Below, piece by piece: positions 52,323 to 61,096 of a DNA stretch of 64,000 nt (the first letter of the stretch is position 1; each line of letters begins with the position of its first letter). This DNA is from Oceanospirillaceae bacterium (GTDB taxonomy: Bacteria; Pseudomonadota; Gammaproteobacteria; Pseudomonadales; Oceanobacteraceae). The notes below the pieces were generated by a model. The model saw nothing but the letters and a program-made list of their open reading frames with translations, ran no database searches and was not told where the DNA came from. Position numbers and translations under genes: made by a program. The DNA is taken from NCBI GenBank assembly GCA_002723385.1, contig PBNY01000088.1, positions 1-64,000 on the forward strand, written 5' to 3'.

Positions 52323-54197
52323 TTAATTATCCCCCGGCTCGAACCGAACCACGTCGCCATTGGATTGGCGTACTCGAACTTCCACATCTTCGTTATGCTC
52401 CGCCAGCACCAGATCACCGATGCCGCTGTGATTCAACAGCACGCGGCTGTTGCTGCCGTCTGGCTTGCGACGCTGAATGCGCATATCCCGGCGTCGGGTC
52501 AGGAAGTTCAGTGGCGAGCGGCTGCCGTAAAGCATCAGGTTGATGCGGTCGAACCAGTCCAGCAGCTTGTGTGGAAATTCATTCTTCAGACCGCTGGCGG
52601 TGACTTGCAAAATCTTCGGGCTGTTGCGGCGGAAGCGCAGTGTGATGTCGTAAGCGAAGGAGTAGTGCACGTCCCCCGACAGAATGATGAACTGGGGCGG
52701 CGTTTGTTGATGGCGGAAGATGTTCAGGATCACATTGGCAGACCCCGGATGCGCCATCCAGTTTTCCGCATCCACCAGTAACGGCTTGCCGAAAAAGGTA
52801 AAGATGCGCTGAATCACCTCGATCAGTTTGACCCCGAAAATAGGCGCGGGTGACACCAGAATGACCGCCGGTTGATTGATCAGCTGTTGCTGCATCTCGC
52901 ACAGGCTCTCCCAGTCCATCAGGCCTGACGGTTTGTTGGCGCTGTTTTCAGAGCGCCAGCGATGGGTACGGGTGTCCATCACCACCAGTCTGGGCTGGGT
53001 ATCGAGATGAAAATGCCAGTTACCCCAGGCCAGCACCTGTTGCACCAGATCGTCGTGTTGTTTCAATCCGCCGCGACAGAACCAGCCGTTCAGTTGCTCA
53101 GCTAACGCCTGGTAGTTTTGTGGCTGGTTGCCCCAGCCCTGACACAACCAGTAGCCAATCAGGGTATTGCCGATGATGCGACGTGAGAACGGATTGCCAT
53201 AGGCGGCTTCTTCCCAGCCTCGGGTCAGGTTCCAGTCGTCGGTAACGTCGTGGTCGTCGAACATCATGTACGACGGCACATGAGCCAACACACGCCGTAC
53301 CTGGGACAAGCCATCGCGGAATGCTTCAATCGCTCCGGTTTCATGATCGTAACGCTCGCGATGCTCCGACGGAACGCGATTGCGTCCCGCATGGATGTCG
53401 ACCCACTGCCATGGGGTATCCGACCAGACCAGCAGGTACATGGCCAGCACTTCAGACAGGGTAATCAGATGATTGTGAGCGCCATCCGAGGTGAAGATGG
53501 GTTTGCGTCCGGCCCTAAAAACCGCGTCGCCCACGTGTTGGTCCACATCTGGCAGCAGGTCTTCCCGACCGTAATAACAGTGCGGATGTTGCAGCAGTTC
53601 CTGCAGGTTGCTCGCTGCTGTGCCTTGCCATTCCTCATCAAACAGACCCAGTACGTCGATCAGTTGGTGAATCGCAACCAGCATGGGCCCGGCAACATCA
53701 TCGGCATAAATCTGGTCACCGCTGAACATCATCAGCGCCGGTCGTTGTTGCTGGTCGAACAGCGTCTCTTCGACCACCTTGTCGGCCTGAATCAGAGCAT
53801 CGTCACTGGGGTAGTGTGGCTTGCGGCAAGAGCCGTGCAGCAGTCGTCTGATCGTGGATTTGATCACCACCACCGGGCCGGATTGCTGTGGATAAAACAG
53901 CCCGGTCTGACCCTCCAGCAAGGACTGATCACCATCATAAATCTGGTACGTCAGGGGTGTTTCTTCCGGCAGTTCGCCTTCCAGCTGCAGTAACTGGATA
54001 AAACAGCGTTGGCCAACCGGCACCTGATGGTGCTGCACGTGAATCGCCAGTTCTGCGCCTGGACGCTGTTGCTCGTCCAGTTGCCACAGCGCTGCCCTGG
54101 CGTTAATCGGATGGGAAGTCACCAGCCACAAGGTCAGTTGTTCCGAGCTGGTGTGGCGCAGAATCGGGCCTGCGATCATTGTTGGGAGATTTGTCAT
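52323..54197 (-). CDS. Large PhoD-like phosphatase, cytoplasmic type
   Basis: A 624-residue metallophosphatase of the PhoD superfamily, without a signal peptide. Motifs in order: LLHGSCRKPHYPSDDAL, MFSGDQIYADDVAGPM, YMMFDDHDVTDDWNLT and IILSGDVHYSFAYD, each carrying metal ligands. An N-terminal beta-sandwich-like domain (GPILRHTSSEQLTLWLVTS) precedes the catalytic part. It differs from the shorter exported PhoD protein near 7 kb. Substrate unknown. It is divergent from the MalT-type regulator gene with only 95 bases between the starts, so regulator and enzyme may be functionally linked. Confidence 0.85.
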   Translation of the reverse strand: MTNLPTMIAGPILRHTSSEQLTLWLVTSHPINARAALWQLDEQQRPGAELAIHVQHHQVPVGQRCFIQLLQLEGELPEETPLTYQIYDGDQSLLEGQTGLFYPQQSGPVVVIKSTIRRLLHGSCRKPHYPSDDALIQADKVVEETLFDQQQRPALMMFSGDQIYADDVAGPMLVAIHQLIDVLGLFDEEWQGTAASNLQELLQHPHCYYGREDLLPDVDQHVGDAVFRAGRKPIFTSDGAHNHLITLSEVLAMYLLVWSDTPWQWVDIHAGRNRVPSEHRERYDHETGAIEAFRDGLSQVRRVLAHVPSYMMFDDHDVTDDWNLTRGWEEAAYGNPFSRRIIGNTLIGYWLCQGWGNQPQNYQALAEQLNGWFCRGGLKQHDDLVQQVLAWGNWHFHLDTQPRLVVMDTRTHRWRSENSANKPSGLMDWESLCEMQQQLINQPAVILVSPAPIFGVKLIEVIQRIFTFFGKPLLVDAENWMAHPGSANVILNIFRHQQTPPQFIILSGDVHYSFAYDITLRFRRNSPKILQVTASGLKNEFPHKLLDWFDRINLMLYGSRSPLNFLTRRRDMRIQRRKPDGSNSRVLLNHSGIGDLVLAEHNEDVEVRVRQSNGDVVRFEPGDN

Positions 54198-54292
54198 CAA
54201 CGGAACAGAATATTCACAGATAATCGGGTTTTAATAATAACAGCCTGAACAAGTCGACTGGCATACTCGGCGGAAGTTCTTCGGAGGTGTGC

Positions 54293-57067
54293 ATGTCCGC
54301 TCAACTGTTAATGACCAAGCTGTTCGCTCCCATGCGCCGGGCCAATCTGGTGACGCGGGATGCGCTGATTCAACGCCTGCTGGTGATGGGGCAGCCCAAT
54401 CGCCTGACGCTGGTGTCTGCGCCCGCCGGGTTCGGCAAGAGCACACTGATGACGGAATTGGCGGCTGCAACCAACTGGTCGTCGGCCTGGCTGTCTCTCG
54501 ACCCTGCCGACAGTGACCCAAGACGGTTCCTGCAATACCTGGTGGCCGCCGTGCAGCGTGCTGTTCCAGAGAGCATGACCGACAGTCAGTCCTTGCTGGC
54601 CAGCAAGGAGCTGCCGATTGACGAACGGCTGATGACCCTGCTACTGAACGAATTTGCCCTGCTGCCGCAGTCGTTGCTGATTCAGCTGGATGACTATCAC
54701 CTGATAGATTCGGTGTCAGAGACCGATTCGGCTTTTGCCAGTGTGGATGCAGTACTGGTGTTTCTGATTGAGCAGTTGCCGCCGCATATCTCTCTGGCCA
54801 TCGCCAGCCGCGAAGACCCGGCCTTGCCACTGGCACGCTTGCGGGTACGCGGTCAGCTGTCGGAAGTGCGCGCTGCCGATCTGCGTTTTTCCCAACATGA
54901 AGCACAGCGCTTTTTCAGCGACACCATGCAACTGGCGTTAGACAGCCAGGAACTGGCGGCGCTGGAGCGTCGTACCGAAGGCTGGGTTGCCGGACTGCAA
55001 CTGGCGGCCCTGTCGCTGCAACACCAGGGCGACCGCAGCGGATTCATTGAAGACTTCACCGGCAGCCATCGCTTTGTACTGGATTATCTGGCCGAGGAAG
55101 TGCTGCATCAGTTGCCTGCCGAGACCCGCCGGTTTTTGCTGCACACCTCGATTCTGGAACGCTTCGATCAGTCGCTGGCAGAAGCCGTTACCGGCACAGC
55201 CAATGCCGGTGAAATCCTGCGCTGGCTGGAGCAGAACAACCTGTTTCTGGTGCCGCTGGATAACCAGCGCCAGTGGTATCGCTACCATCATTTGTTTGGT
55301 GAGGTGTTGCGAACACAGGCGCAGTTTTCTACTGAACAGCATCAGCGTTTGCATCGACTGGCCAGTGACTGGTTTCATGACCGGAACCAGCCCGAAGAAG
55401 CCATCGACTACGCTTGTCGCGGACAAGACTGGCCGCGAGCCGCGTATCTGCTCGAATGTCACTGGCCGATGATGCGCCTGTACGCCACCGAGCAATCATT
55501 GCTCGACTGGATGGCTCAACTGCCGTTGGCGTGTTGGGATCATCGTCCGGTGCTGGTCGCCCATTACGGCTTTATTCTGCTGTCGTTCGACTACGAGCGC
55601 GGCAAGTCGCTGTTGCAACAGGCCAAGCATCAAGTTGCCTCTGAGTCGTCGGATGTACAGATTGACAACCCCGAAGCCTACCGGTCATTGCCCGGCATGC
55701 TGGCAGTGGCCGATGTCTACAGCGCCGGAGTGGAAGGGCGTGACGACATTCTGTCGCTGTGCCGCGAGGCGCTGGAGATTGTCCCCGAAGACGACATGAT
55801 CTGGCGCGGTTCCATTGCCGCCATGTACGGGCTGACTTATTGGGGCGCAGGTGAGCTGGATGAAGCCATGCGCGCCGTGGCGGAGTCACAGCGCCTGATG
55901 GAAGCGTCCGGTGATGCCAGTGCTGTTCTGGCCGTCTGGCACCTGATGACGGACCTCCGCTTACAGCAGGGCCGACTGGACGAGGCCAGCATGATCAATC
56001 AGAAAGCGCTGGATTTTCAGGCTCAGCTCAAGCCGCCGTGGGTGCAGGCCTGCGCCGATACCTGGGTGATTCGGGCAGAACTGGCGCTGGAGCATAATCA
56101 ACCGGAGCAGGCACAGCAGTATCTGGAACAGGCTGACGCCATGGGCATCACCGCGCAATTGCCACAGATGATGCACCGGGCGCCGCTGTTGCGGGCGCGG
56201 CTGGCTACGGCGTCGGGTACGGCTCAGAATGTTGCTGGCATCGCTGAGCAACTGGAACTGGCCGCTCGCCTGCACATGGAGGGGCCGTCACCGAACATCC
56301 AGCCTGTTCCGGCCTGGCAAGCCCGCTTGTGGTTGCAGCAGGGTCATCGGCGCCGGGCGCGAGAATGGGCGGATGTCTCAGGTATTGAAGAGCGTATTCA
56401 TCAAGCCGGGCCCTGTTACATCCATGAGTTCGAGTTTCTGACGCTGGTGCAGCTTCAGCTCAGTGAAATCCGTCAGCCTGCATCGGATATGGCTGGCAGT
56501 TCTGCCGCTGCGCCGGAGCTACATACACAACCACGCACACAATCACACGCACAGCTACATGCGATTCATCAGCAACTGGACACCTGGCTGGAACTGGCCC
56601 GCACTCAAAACCGGCTCGCCAGCCAACTGGATATTCTGCTGCTTCAGATTGAATGTCGGACTCTGGTGGAAGAATCTGGTTTGGGTGGTGGTGGAGAAGT
56701 TGGGAATCAAACGCCCGGACAGCCGTTATTACAACAGTCGCTGCAACAATTACGACAACAGGCCCGTCAGCTTTCTCAGGAAACCGGACTGCTGCGCCGG
56801 GCAGCACACCTTGAACAGGAATCAGCAGAACAGCAGATCACCTCAACATCCAATGGCAGTTCAGAAGCACTGTCCGAACCGCTCAGTTCGCGCGAGCTCG
56901 ACGTACTCACACTGCTGGATTCCGATCTCACCGGGCCGCAAATCGCCGAGCGTCTGTTTGTCTCACTGAACACCTTCCGCACCCACAGCAAAAACATCTA
57001 CGCCAAACTGGCGGTGAAAACCCGTCGGGCAGCGATTGATCGCGCCAAAGCATTGGGGTTGATCTGA
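54293..57067 (+). CDS. MalT/AlkS-type ATP-dependent LuxR family regulator
   Basis: A 924-residue regulator of the LAL/MalT class. The start has GGAGG upstream. An N-terminal NTPase domain has Walker A SAPAGFGKSTLM (about residue 40), AWLSLDPADSDPRRFLQYL and a Walker B-like LLIQLDDYHLI. A long superhelical (TPR-like) sensor region covers residues 340-780, with a His/Gln-rich low-complexity stretch (TQPRTQSHAQLHAIHQQ) and a Gly-rich patch. The C-terminus is a LuxR helix-turn-helix (LSSRELDVLTLLDSDLTGPQIAERLFVSLNTFRTHSKNIYAKL). Inducer unknown; targets may be the adjacent PhoD-like and beta-barrel genes. Confidence 0.92.
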   Translation: MSAQLLMTKLFAPMRRANLVTRDALIQRLLVMGQPNRLTLVSAPAGFGKSTLMTELAAATNWSSAWLSLDPADSDPRRFLQYLVAAVQRAVPESMTDSQSLLASKELPIDERLMTLLLNEFALLPQSLLIQLDDYHLIDSVSETDSAFASVDAVLVFLIEQLPPHISLAIASREDPALPLARLRVRGQLSEVRAADLRFSQHEAQRFFSDTMQLALDSQELAALERRTEGWVAGLQLAALSLQHQGDRSGFIEDFTGSHRFVLDYLAEEVLHQLPAETRRFLLHTSILERFDQSLAEAVTGTANAGEILRWLEQNNLFLVPLDNQRQWYRYHHLFGEVLRTQAQFSTEQHQRLHRLASDWFHDRNQPEEAIDYACRGQDWPRAAYLLECHWPMMRLYATEQSLLDWMAQLPLACWDHRPVLVAHYGFILLSFDYERGKSLLQQAKHQVASESSDVQIDNPEAYRSLPGMLAVADVYSAGVEGRDDILSLCREALEIVPEDDMIWRGSIAAMYGLTYWGAGELDEAMRAVAESQRLMEASGDASAVLAVWHLMTDLRLQQGRLDEASMINQKALDFQAQLKPPWVQACADTWVIRAELALEHNQPEQAQQYLEQADAMGITAQLPQMMHRAPLLRARLATASGTAQNVAGIAEQLELAARLHMEGPSPNIQPVPAWQARLWLQQGHRRRAREWADVSGIEERIHQAGPCYIHEFEFLTLVQLQLSEIRQPASDMAGSSAAAPELHTQPRTQSHAQLHAIHQQLDTWLELARTQNRLASQLDILLLQIECRTLVEESGLGGGGEVGNQTPGQPLLQQSLQQLRQQARQLSQETGLLRRAAHLEQESAEQQITSTSNGSSEALSEPLSSRELDVLTLLDSDLTGPQIAERLFVSLNTFRTHSKNIYAKLAVKTRRAAIDRAKALGLI

Positions 57068-57242
57068 CCGGCGTGAATGATCCCGGATGATGGGGTGAGG
57101 AAATCACATCATCAATCACATCATGTGGCGATGTGGGGGTCGCCTCCCAAAAATATTCTGTCTCCATCGACTGACAACCACCTGATCACAACCCAGACGG
57201 CCTCTGTGCATCGCACCGCGAGCCGCTTGAAGGAGACGAAGC

Positions 57243-57836
57243 ATGAACACACGCAACCGCCTTTTGGCCACCTCAATTCTGCTACTGGCCAGCTCAGCCC
57301 CGGTATTGGCCGACAACACCTCAGCGCATGGCTGGGATAACCGCATCGGTTTGTTGCTGGGCCAGAAGACTTACTCCGAAGACAGCTGGAAGCCACACGA
57401 CGAACACGGTGCCATTGGTTTGCAAATGGACTTCCGCCCTGGCAGTCAGCCATTCACCATCGCAATCGACCTGTTTGGTCTGGGACAGGAACACAACAAG
57501 GGCGCAGAAAAAGACGAAACCCTGATGGCGGAGGCGCACCTGGGCGGTCGTTACTTTCCCCGGTTTTCGGCGCTGGGCAGGGCTTTCTCACCCTATGTGG
57601 GCGCTGGCATCGCGCTGGTCTCTGCTGAAGAAACCCGGCTTGTCTCGGGCCGTCATCAAACGACTGATGACACTGGAACTGGCTTCTGGCTGGGGACGGG
57701 GATTACTTACGATCTTGGCGAGCGTATGTACCTTGGGGCTGATCTCCGTTACGCGTGCGCTGAAGTAGAACTGAGCAACGAAACTCGCAAAACCGGTGGT
57801 GTAATGACCAGTTTCGGCCTGGGTGTGCACTGGTGA
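57243..57836 (+). CDS. Small outer-membrane beta-barrel protein
   Basis: A 197-residue protein with signal peptide (...LLASSAPVLADNT) and an eight-strand-type barrel pattern: LGGRYFPRFSALGRAFSPYVGAGIAL is a common small-barrel motif, and the protein ends GLGVHW with a terminal aromatic residue. A GAAGGAG-type site precedes the start. No specific family could be assigned. It follows the MalT-type regulator after 175 bases and could be under its control. Confidence 0.7.
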   Translation: MNTRNRLLATSILLLASSAPVLADNTSAHGWDNRIGLLLGQKTYSEDSWKPHDEHGAIGLQMDFRPGSQPFTIAIDLFGLGQEHNKGAEKDETLMAEAHLGGRYFPRFSALGRAFSPYVGAGIALVSAEETRLVSGRHQTTDDTGTGFWLGTGITYDLGERMYLGADLRYACAEVELSNETRKTGGVMTSFGLGVHW

Positions 57837-57872
57837 TAATGCAGTTAGCTGGAATGGCTGGAGGAAACTGAC

Positions 57873-58124
57873 ATGGTTCGGGAATCCCTGTGGCTGGGCC
57901 AGAGCGCTCGCTACCAGATCCGTGTACTGGGGCATGTGCCCGCTGATCGACTGACGGACTGGCCCTGGCCACCGCAAACACATTATCAGGACGACACCAC
58001 CTTGCTGACGCTGGAGCTGCCAGATCAGGCCGCTTTGTTTGGAATACTGAGACGCATTCGGGACTTGGGCATGCCTCTGATGGGCGTGGAATGTCTGGAC
58101 ACAACGACAGGAAAGCAATCATGA
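57873..58124 (+). CDS. Small protein coupled to an MDR oxidoreductase, unknown
   Basis: An 83-residue protein (MVRESLWLGQSARYQIRVLG...). The pattern TTLLTLELPDQAALFGILRRIRDLGMPLMGVECLD resembles an ACT-like or BON-like small sensor fold (beta-alpha-beta with a hydrophobic helix), but I cannot name a family. GAGGAAACTGAC precedes the ATG. Its stop codon overlaps the start of the oxidoreductase gene (ATGA), so the two are co-translated and probably act together. Confidence 0.7.
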   Translation: MVRESLWLGQSARYQIRVLGHVPADRLTDWPWPPQTHYQDDTTLLTLELPDQAALFGILRRIRDLGMPLMGVECLDTTTGKQS

Positions 58125-59101
58125 AAGCAGCCGTATTCCGCCGTTATGGCGGCCCGGAACAGGTCTCCCTGACCGAGTATCCGACACCTCAATGTGGGGA
58201 CAATGAGATTCTGGTGCGTACACTCGCAACAACTGTCTCAGCCGCCGACTGGCGCATTCGCAGCCTGACGGTACCGACAGGATTCGGCTTGTTGATGCGA
58301 TTGTTCTTTGGTTTCTGCAGGCCCCGAAAGCCGGTTCTGGGCACGGAACTGGCGGGTGAAGTCGTGGCAATCGGCAATCGGGTTTCCCGCTTTCAGGTTG
58401 GCGACCGGGTCATCGGCTACGCCGGAAGCCAGCTGGGTTGCCACGCCGAGCGGCGAGTGTTCGATCAGCAGGATGCCGTTGTGATGGCACCTGAACGGCT
58501 TACCACGGAACAAGCCGCTGCGGTCAGCTTTGGCGGTTTGACGGCGCTGGATTTCCTGCTCGACAAGGCAGAGCTCAAGGCCGGTGAGCGAGTGCTGGTG
58601 ATTGGCGCGTCCGGTGCGGTGGGCTCTGCAGCCGTGCAAATTGCTGTTCATCAGGGGGCAAAGGTTAGCGCTGTGTGCAGTGCGGCCAATGCTGAGCTGG
58701 TGACATCTTTGGGAGCCGAGCACGTGGTCGACTACACACAGCAGAATCCGCTGGATGGCTCACAACGCTACGATGTCATTCTGGATGCTGTCGGCAGCGC
58801 TTCTATTAACGATTATGAACAGGCGTTAGATTGCGGTGGGCGGGCACTGGTGGTGGTGGCGGACATGCCCACCACGCTGAGTGCTGGTTTCCGCCCCAGC
58901 CGGAATGGCAAACGCTATCTTTGTGGAACCTCCAGTGAATCGCTGGACACCTTGAAGCGACTGGTAAAAGTCGTCGAAGCCGGAGGCTACACGCCGCTGG
59001 TGGATCGCTGTTACCACTTTGAAGACATTCAGCAGGCGCACGCTTACGTCGATACCGGTCGCAAGCGCGGCAATGTGGTGGTCAGGGTGAATGATGTATG
59101 A
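58121..59101 (+). CDS. NAD(P)-dependent medium-chain (quinone-type) oxidoreductase
   Basis: A 326-residue MDR-family protein. ATG 58121 overlaps the upstream small gene; the open frame above it is that overlap. The first domain is MKAAVFRRYGGPEQVSLTEYPTP, the nucleotide motif is VLVIGASGAVGSAAVQIAVHQGAKV, and VVDYTQQNPLDG ... YDVILDAVG is conserved. The structural-zinc Cys cluster is absent, and the catalytic-zinc Cys is replaced (AADWRIRSL), which places it among zinc-free quinone/enone reductases. Electron acceptor unknown. Confidence 0.88.
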   Translation: MKAAVFRRYGGPEQVSLTEYPTPQCGDNEILVRTLATTVSAADWRIRSLTVPTGFGLLMRLFFGFCRPRKPVLGTELAGEVVAIGNRVSRFQVGDRVIGYAGSQLGCHAERRVFDQQDAVVMAPERLTTEQAAAVSFGGLTALDFLLDKAELKAGERVLVIGASGAVGSAAVQIAVHQGAKVSAVCSAANAELVTSLGAEHVVDYTQQNPLDGSQRYDVILDAVGSASINDYEQALDCGGRALVVVADMPTTLSAGFRPSRNGKRYLCGTSSESLDTLKRLVKVVEAGGYTPLVDRCYHFEDIQQAHAYVDTGRKRGNVVVRVNDV

Positions 59102-59114
59102 CGGCAGAGCCCTG

Positions 59115-60221
59115 TCATTCATTATCAGCCATTTGCAGAAGCCAATCTTTGAAATGAGGGTCTTCAAAGTCATATTGTCCGTAGCCTGTGCTGGCAACAA
59201 TATTCCGGTTTTTTAAGCGATTGAGTGCATTTTGCACGGTTGGACGTTCAATGGCATCCAGGCCCAGCTGTTCACTGATGTAGTTCATGGATGACTGGGT
59301 GTACAAGCCATTGATCGTGTCTTCTGCGATGCGCCTGAGTACAGCGCGGTCAACAGGCTTCAGAGACTGCCAGATATCAGCATGTTCATCCGAGAAGCCC
59401 TGTTCCTGAATATAGCACTGGGTCACTGACTCAATATCCGTGCCGCCCTGGCGCATCAATATGTCGATCACCTGCTGATAATCATAGGGGATTTTCTTCA
59501 ACTGCCGGAAAGCGGTCTGGCATTCAGCTAATCTCAGATGGCGTTGGGTTGCCTGAAAAAAAGCATGACTGAGGTGTTCCAGAAAAGGGCTGCCCAGTTC
59601 CGGCAAATCGATTTGCTGTGAGCTGCTGAACAACGCTGCGTTTTTCCGTTTGAACAAGGTGTTCAGACCATTGCGACTGGAACCGGTATACACCACTTTG
59701 AGTTGTTGTCTGTGGTGATCAAACAGGCCTCGTAAGGCGAACACCAGCGGCTCAAATTCGGGGCGAGTCGCAAGGTGCTGGACTTCGTCCAGTATCAGTA
59801 AGACGGGTTTGCCAATGCCCAGAATTTCATCCAGTCCGCCGGTGATCAAATCCAGATTCAGATTTTCTGATTCAGCTGTTTGAGTGCCGATATCAATACC
59901 GCCATAGGGCGTTTTGATGCCAAGCTTGTTGATGGTTTGAAACCAGTTGGATAACCGTTTGGCGGCAGAAAGCTGCGTGCTCGCATCTTTCAGGCCCAAT
60001 AAGAAACAGCCGTCCGGGCTATCGAGTCGATCCCAAAAGTTCACGTAGACCGTCACATACCCCCGCTCCTGTGCCATCGGAATCAGATCCTGACGCGCAA
60101 ATTCGGTTTTGCCCATGCGGCGCGGAGCAAACAGGGTATAGGAGGACGCGGAACCCCGGTCAAACGCATCCAGAAACTGTTCTGCCAGTGCCTGACGGCG
60201 GAAGTGCCAGTTGATGTCCAT
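59115..60221 (-). CDS. AAA/STAND-like ATPase with C-terminal winged helix, orphan
   Basis: A 368-residue P-loop ATPase. FAPRRMGKTEFARQDL (about residue 30) is an archaeal-ATPase-type Walker A, and VLLILDEVQHLATRPEFEPLVFAL a Walker B with the adjacent sensor region; VVYTGSSRNGLNTLF is sensor I. The C-terminal 90 residues form a helix-turn-helix-like domain (YISEQLGLDAIERPTVQNALNRLKNRNIV). Such proteins often act with toxin/defence or phage-linked partners, but none is adjacent. An operator-like TAGTAA repeat cluster lies directly upstream. Confidence 0.82.
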   Translation of the reverse strand: MDINWHFRRQALAEQFLDAFDRGSASSYTLFAPRRMGKTEFARQDLIPMAQERGYVTVYVNFWDRLDSPDGCFLLGLKDASTQLSAAKRLSNWFQTINKLGIKTPYGGIDIGTQTAESENLNLDLITGGLDEILGIGKPVLLILDEVQHLATRPEFEPLVFALRGLFDHHRQQLKVVYTGSSRNGLNTLFKRKNAALFSSSQQIDLPELGSPFLEHLSHAFFQATQRHLRLAECQTAFRQLKKIPYDYQQVIDILMRQGGTDIESVTQCYIQEQGFSDEHADIWQSLKPVDRAVLRRIAEDTINGLYTQSSMNYISEQLGLDAIERPTVQNALNRLKNRNIVASTGYGQYDFEDPHFKDWLLQMADNE

Positions 60222-60233
60222 ACGCCTCCCTTG

Positions 60234-60270
60234 TAGTAACTGGCTAGTAAAGAGTTTACTAATTTAGTAA
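60234..60270. promoter_or_regulatory. TAGTAA repeat operator upstream of the AAA ATPase gene
   Basis: The perfect dyad TAGTAAA-gag-TTTACTA (60245-60261) is flanked by TAGTAA (60234-60239) and TTAGTAA (60264-60270). Four half-sites in 37 bases, starting 13 bases before the ATPase start codon, look like a repressor-binding cluster; the ATPase itself has a helix-turn-helix and could be autoregulated. Confidence 0.6.
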
Positions 60271-60388
60271 GGCTTGAAATAAAGTCAACTACTTCGCTGT
60301 CAGTAGCGAATCGCAGAGGCAACCTTGCCTTGCGTCCGGTAAACAGTGACGACGGAGCATTGAGGTCTGGCGTTCAGCTGAATCGGGT

Positions 60389-60997
60389 TTAACCGCCCGC
60401 TCGCAGCATGGCTCTGAGCATGGTGCGGGCAATATCATCCCGCTCCTCATGATTGATGTAGACCCCGTCGTTAAACAATCGGCACAAGCCGTGTAACGAA
60501 GCCCAGTGTGCCTGGGCGATGCGACGCGGGGATTCATTGCGATCAAACATGCCCTGTTCAAACAGGGTTTCAATCCATTGCCGCCAGATGCGGAAGCTGT
60601 GTCGTGACACCGCCTGCAGCGACTCGGTTGGCTTGCCAGCACGCCAGATTTCCCGTCCGTACATCAGATCGTAGGTTTCGCGGTTCTGATCAGCAAAGCG
60701 CAGATAATTCAGTACGTAGGTCTCGAAGATTTCGGCCAGATTGTCGCCGGTAGCATAACGCTTGGCGTCGGTCATTATCTGATCCTGCCGGGCAAAACCT
60801 TGCTCGGCAATGGCGCACAGCAGTTCGTTTTTGTCCTGAAAATGATGGTAGGGCGCGGTGCGGGAAACACCGACCTGATCGGCCAGTTTGCGAATCGACA
60901 GGTTCTCGACACCACCGCTGGAGATCAGCTCCACGGCAGCATTCAGCAAGGTCTGGCGCAGGTCGCCATGATGGTAGGGTTTCTTTCGGGTCGTCAT
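60389..60997 (-). CDS. TetR family transcriptional regulator of the dienoyl-CoA genes
   Basis: A 202-residue regulator. Met 60997 (MTTRKKPYHHGDLRQTLL) is preferred over the longer frame, which would run into the operator. The N-terminal helix-turn-helix is LSIRKLADQVGVSRTAPYHHFQDKNELLCAI; the rest is a ligand-binding helical domain. It is divergent from the isomerase gene, and two TTGAC(A/G)GTGTC dyads lie between. The expected ligand would be a fatty acyl-CoA or related compound, inferred from the neighbouring genes. Confidence 0.9.
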   Translation of the reverse strand: MTTRKKPYHHGDLRQTLLNAAVELISSGGVENLSIRKLADQVGVSRTAPYHHFQDKNELLCAIAEQGFARQDQIMTDAKRYATGDNLAEIFETYVLNYLRFADQNRETYDLMYGREIWRAGKPTESLQAVSRHSFRIWRQWIETLFEQGMFDRNESPRRIAQAHWASLHGLCRLFNDGVYINHEERDDIARTMLRAMLRAGG

Positions 60998-61020
60998 GGA
61001 GGGCAATGTATCGTTCAATC

Positions 61021-61060
61021 TTGACAGTGTCAAAATGCCTGCTTATCTTGACGGTGTCCA
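61021..61060 (+). promoter_or_regulatory. Promoter with two TetR-type operators before the dienoyl-CoA genes
   Basis: TTGACA (-35, 61021-61026), 17 bases, TATCTT (-10, 61044-61049). TTGACAGTGTCAA (61021-61033) is a perfect dyad covering the -35, and TTGACGGTGTCCA (61048-61060) a related copy just after the -10. Repressor binding at both would block the promoter; the divergent regulator gene would be controlled too. Confidence 0.7.
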
Positions 61061-61096
61061 GATAACATTATCACTTGGCTGAGAGGATGGATTGCC

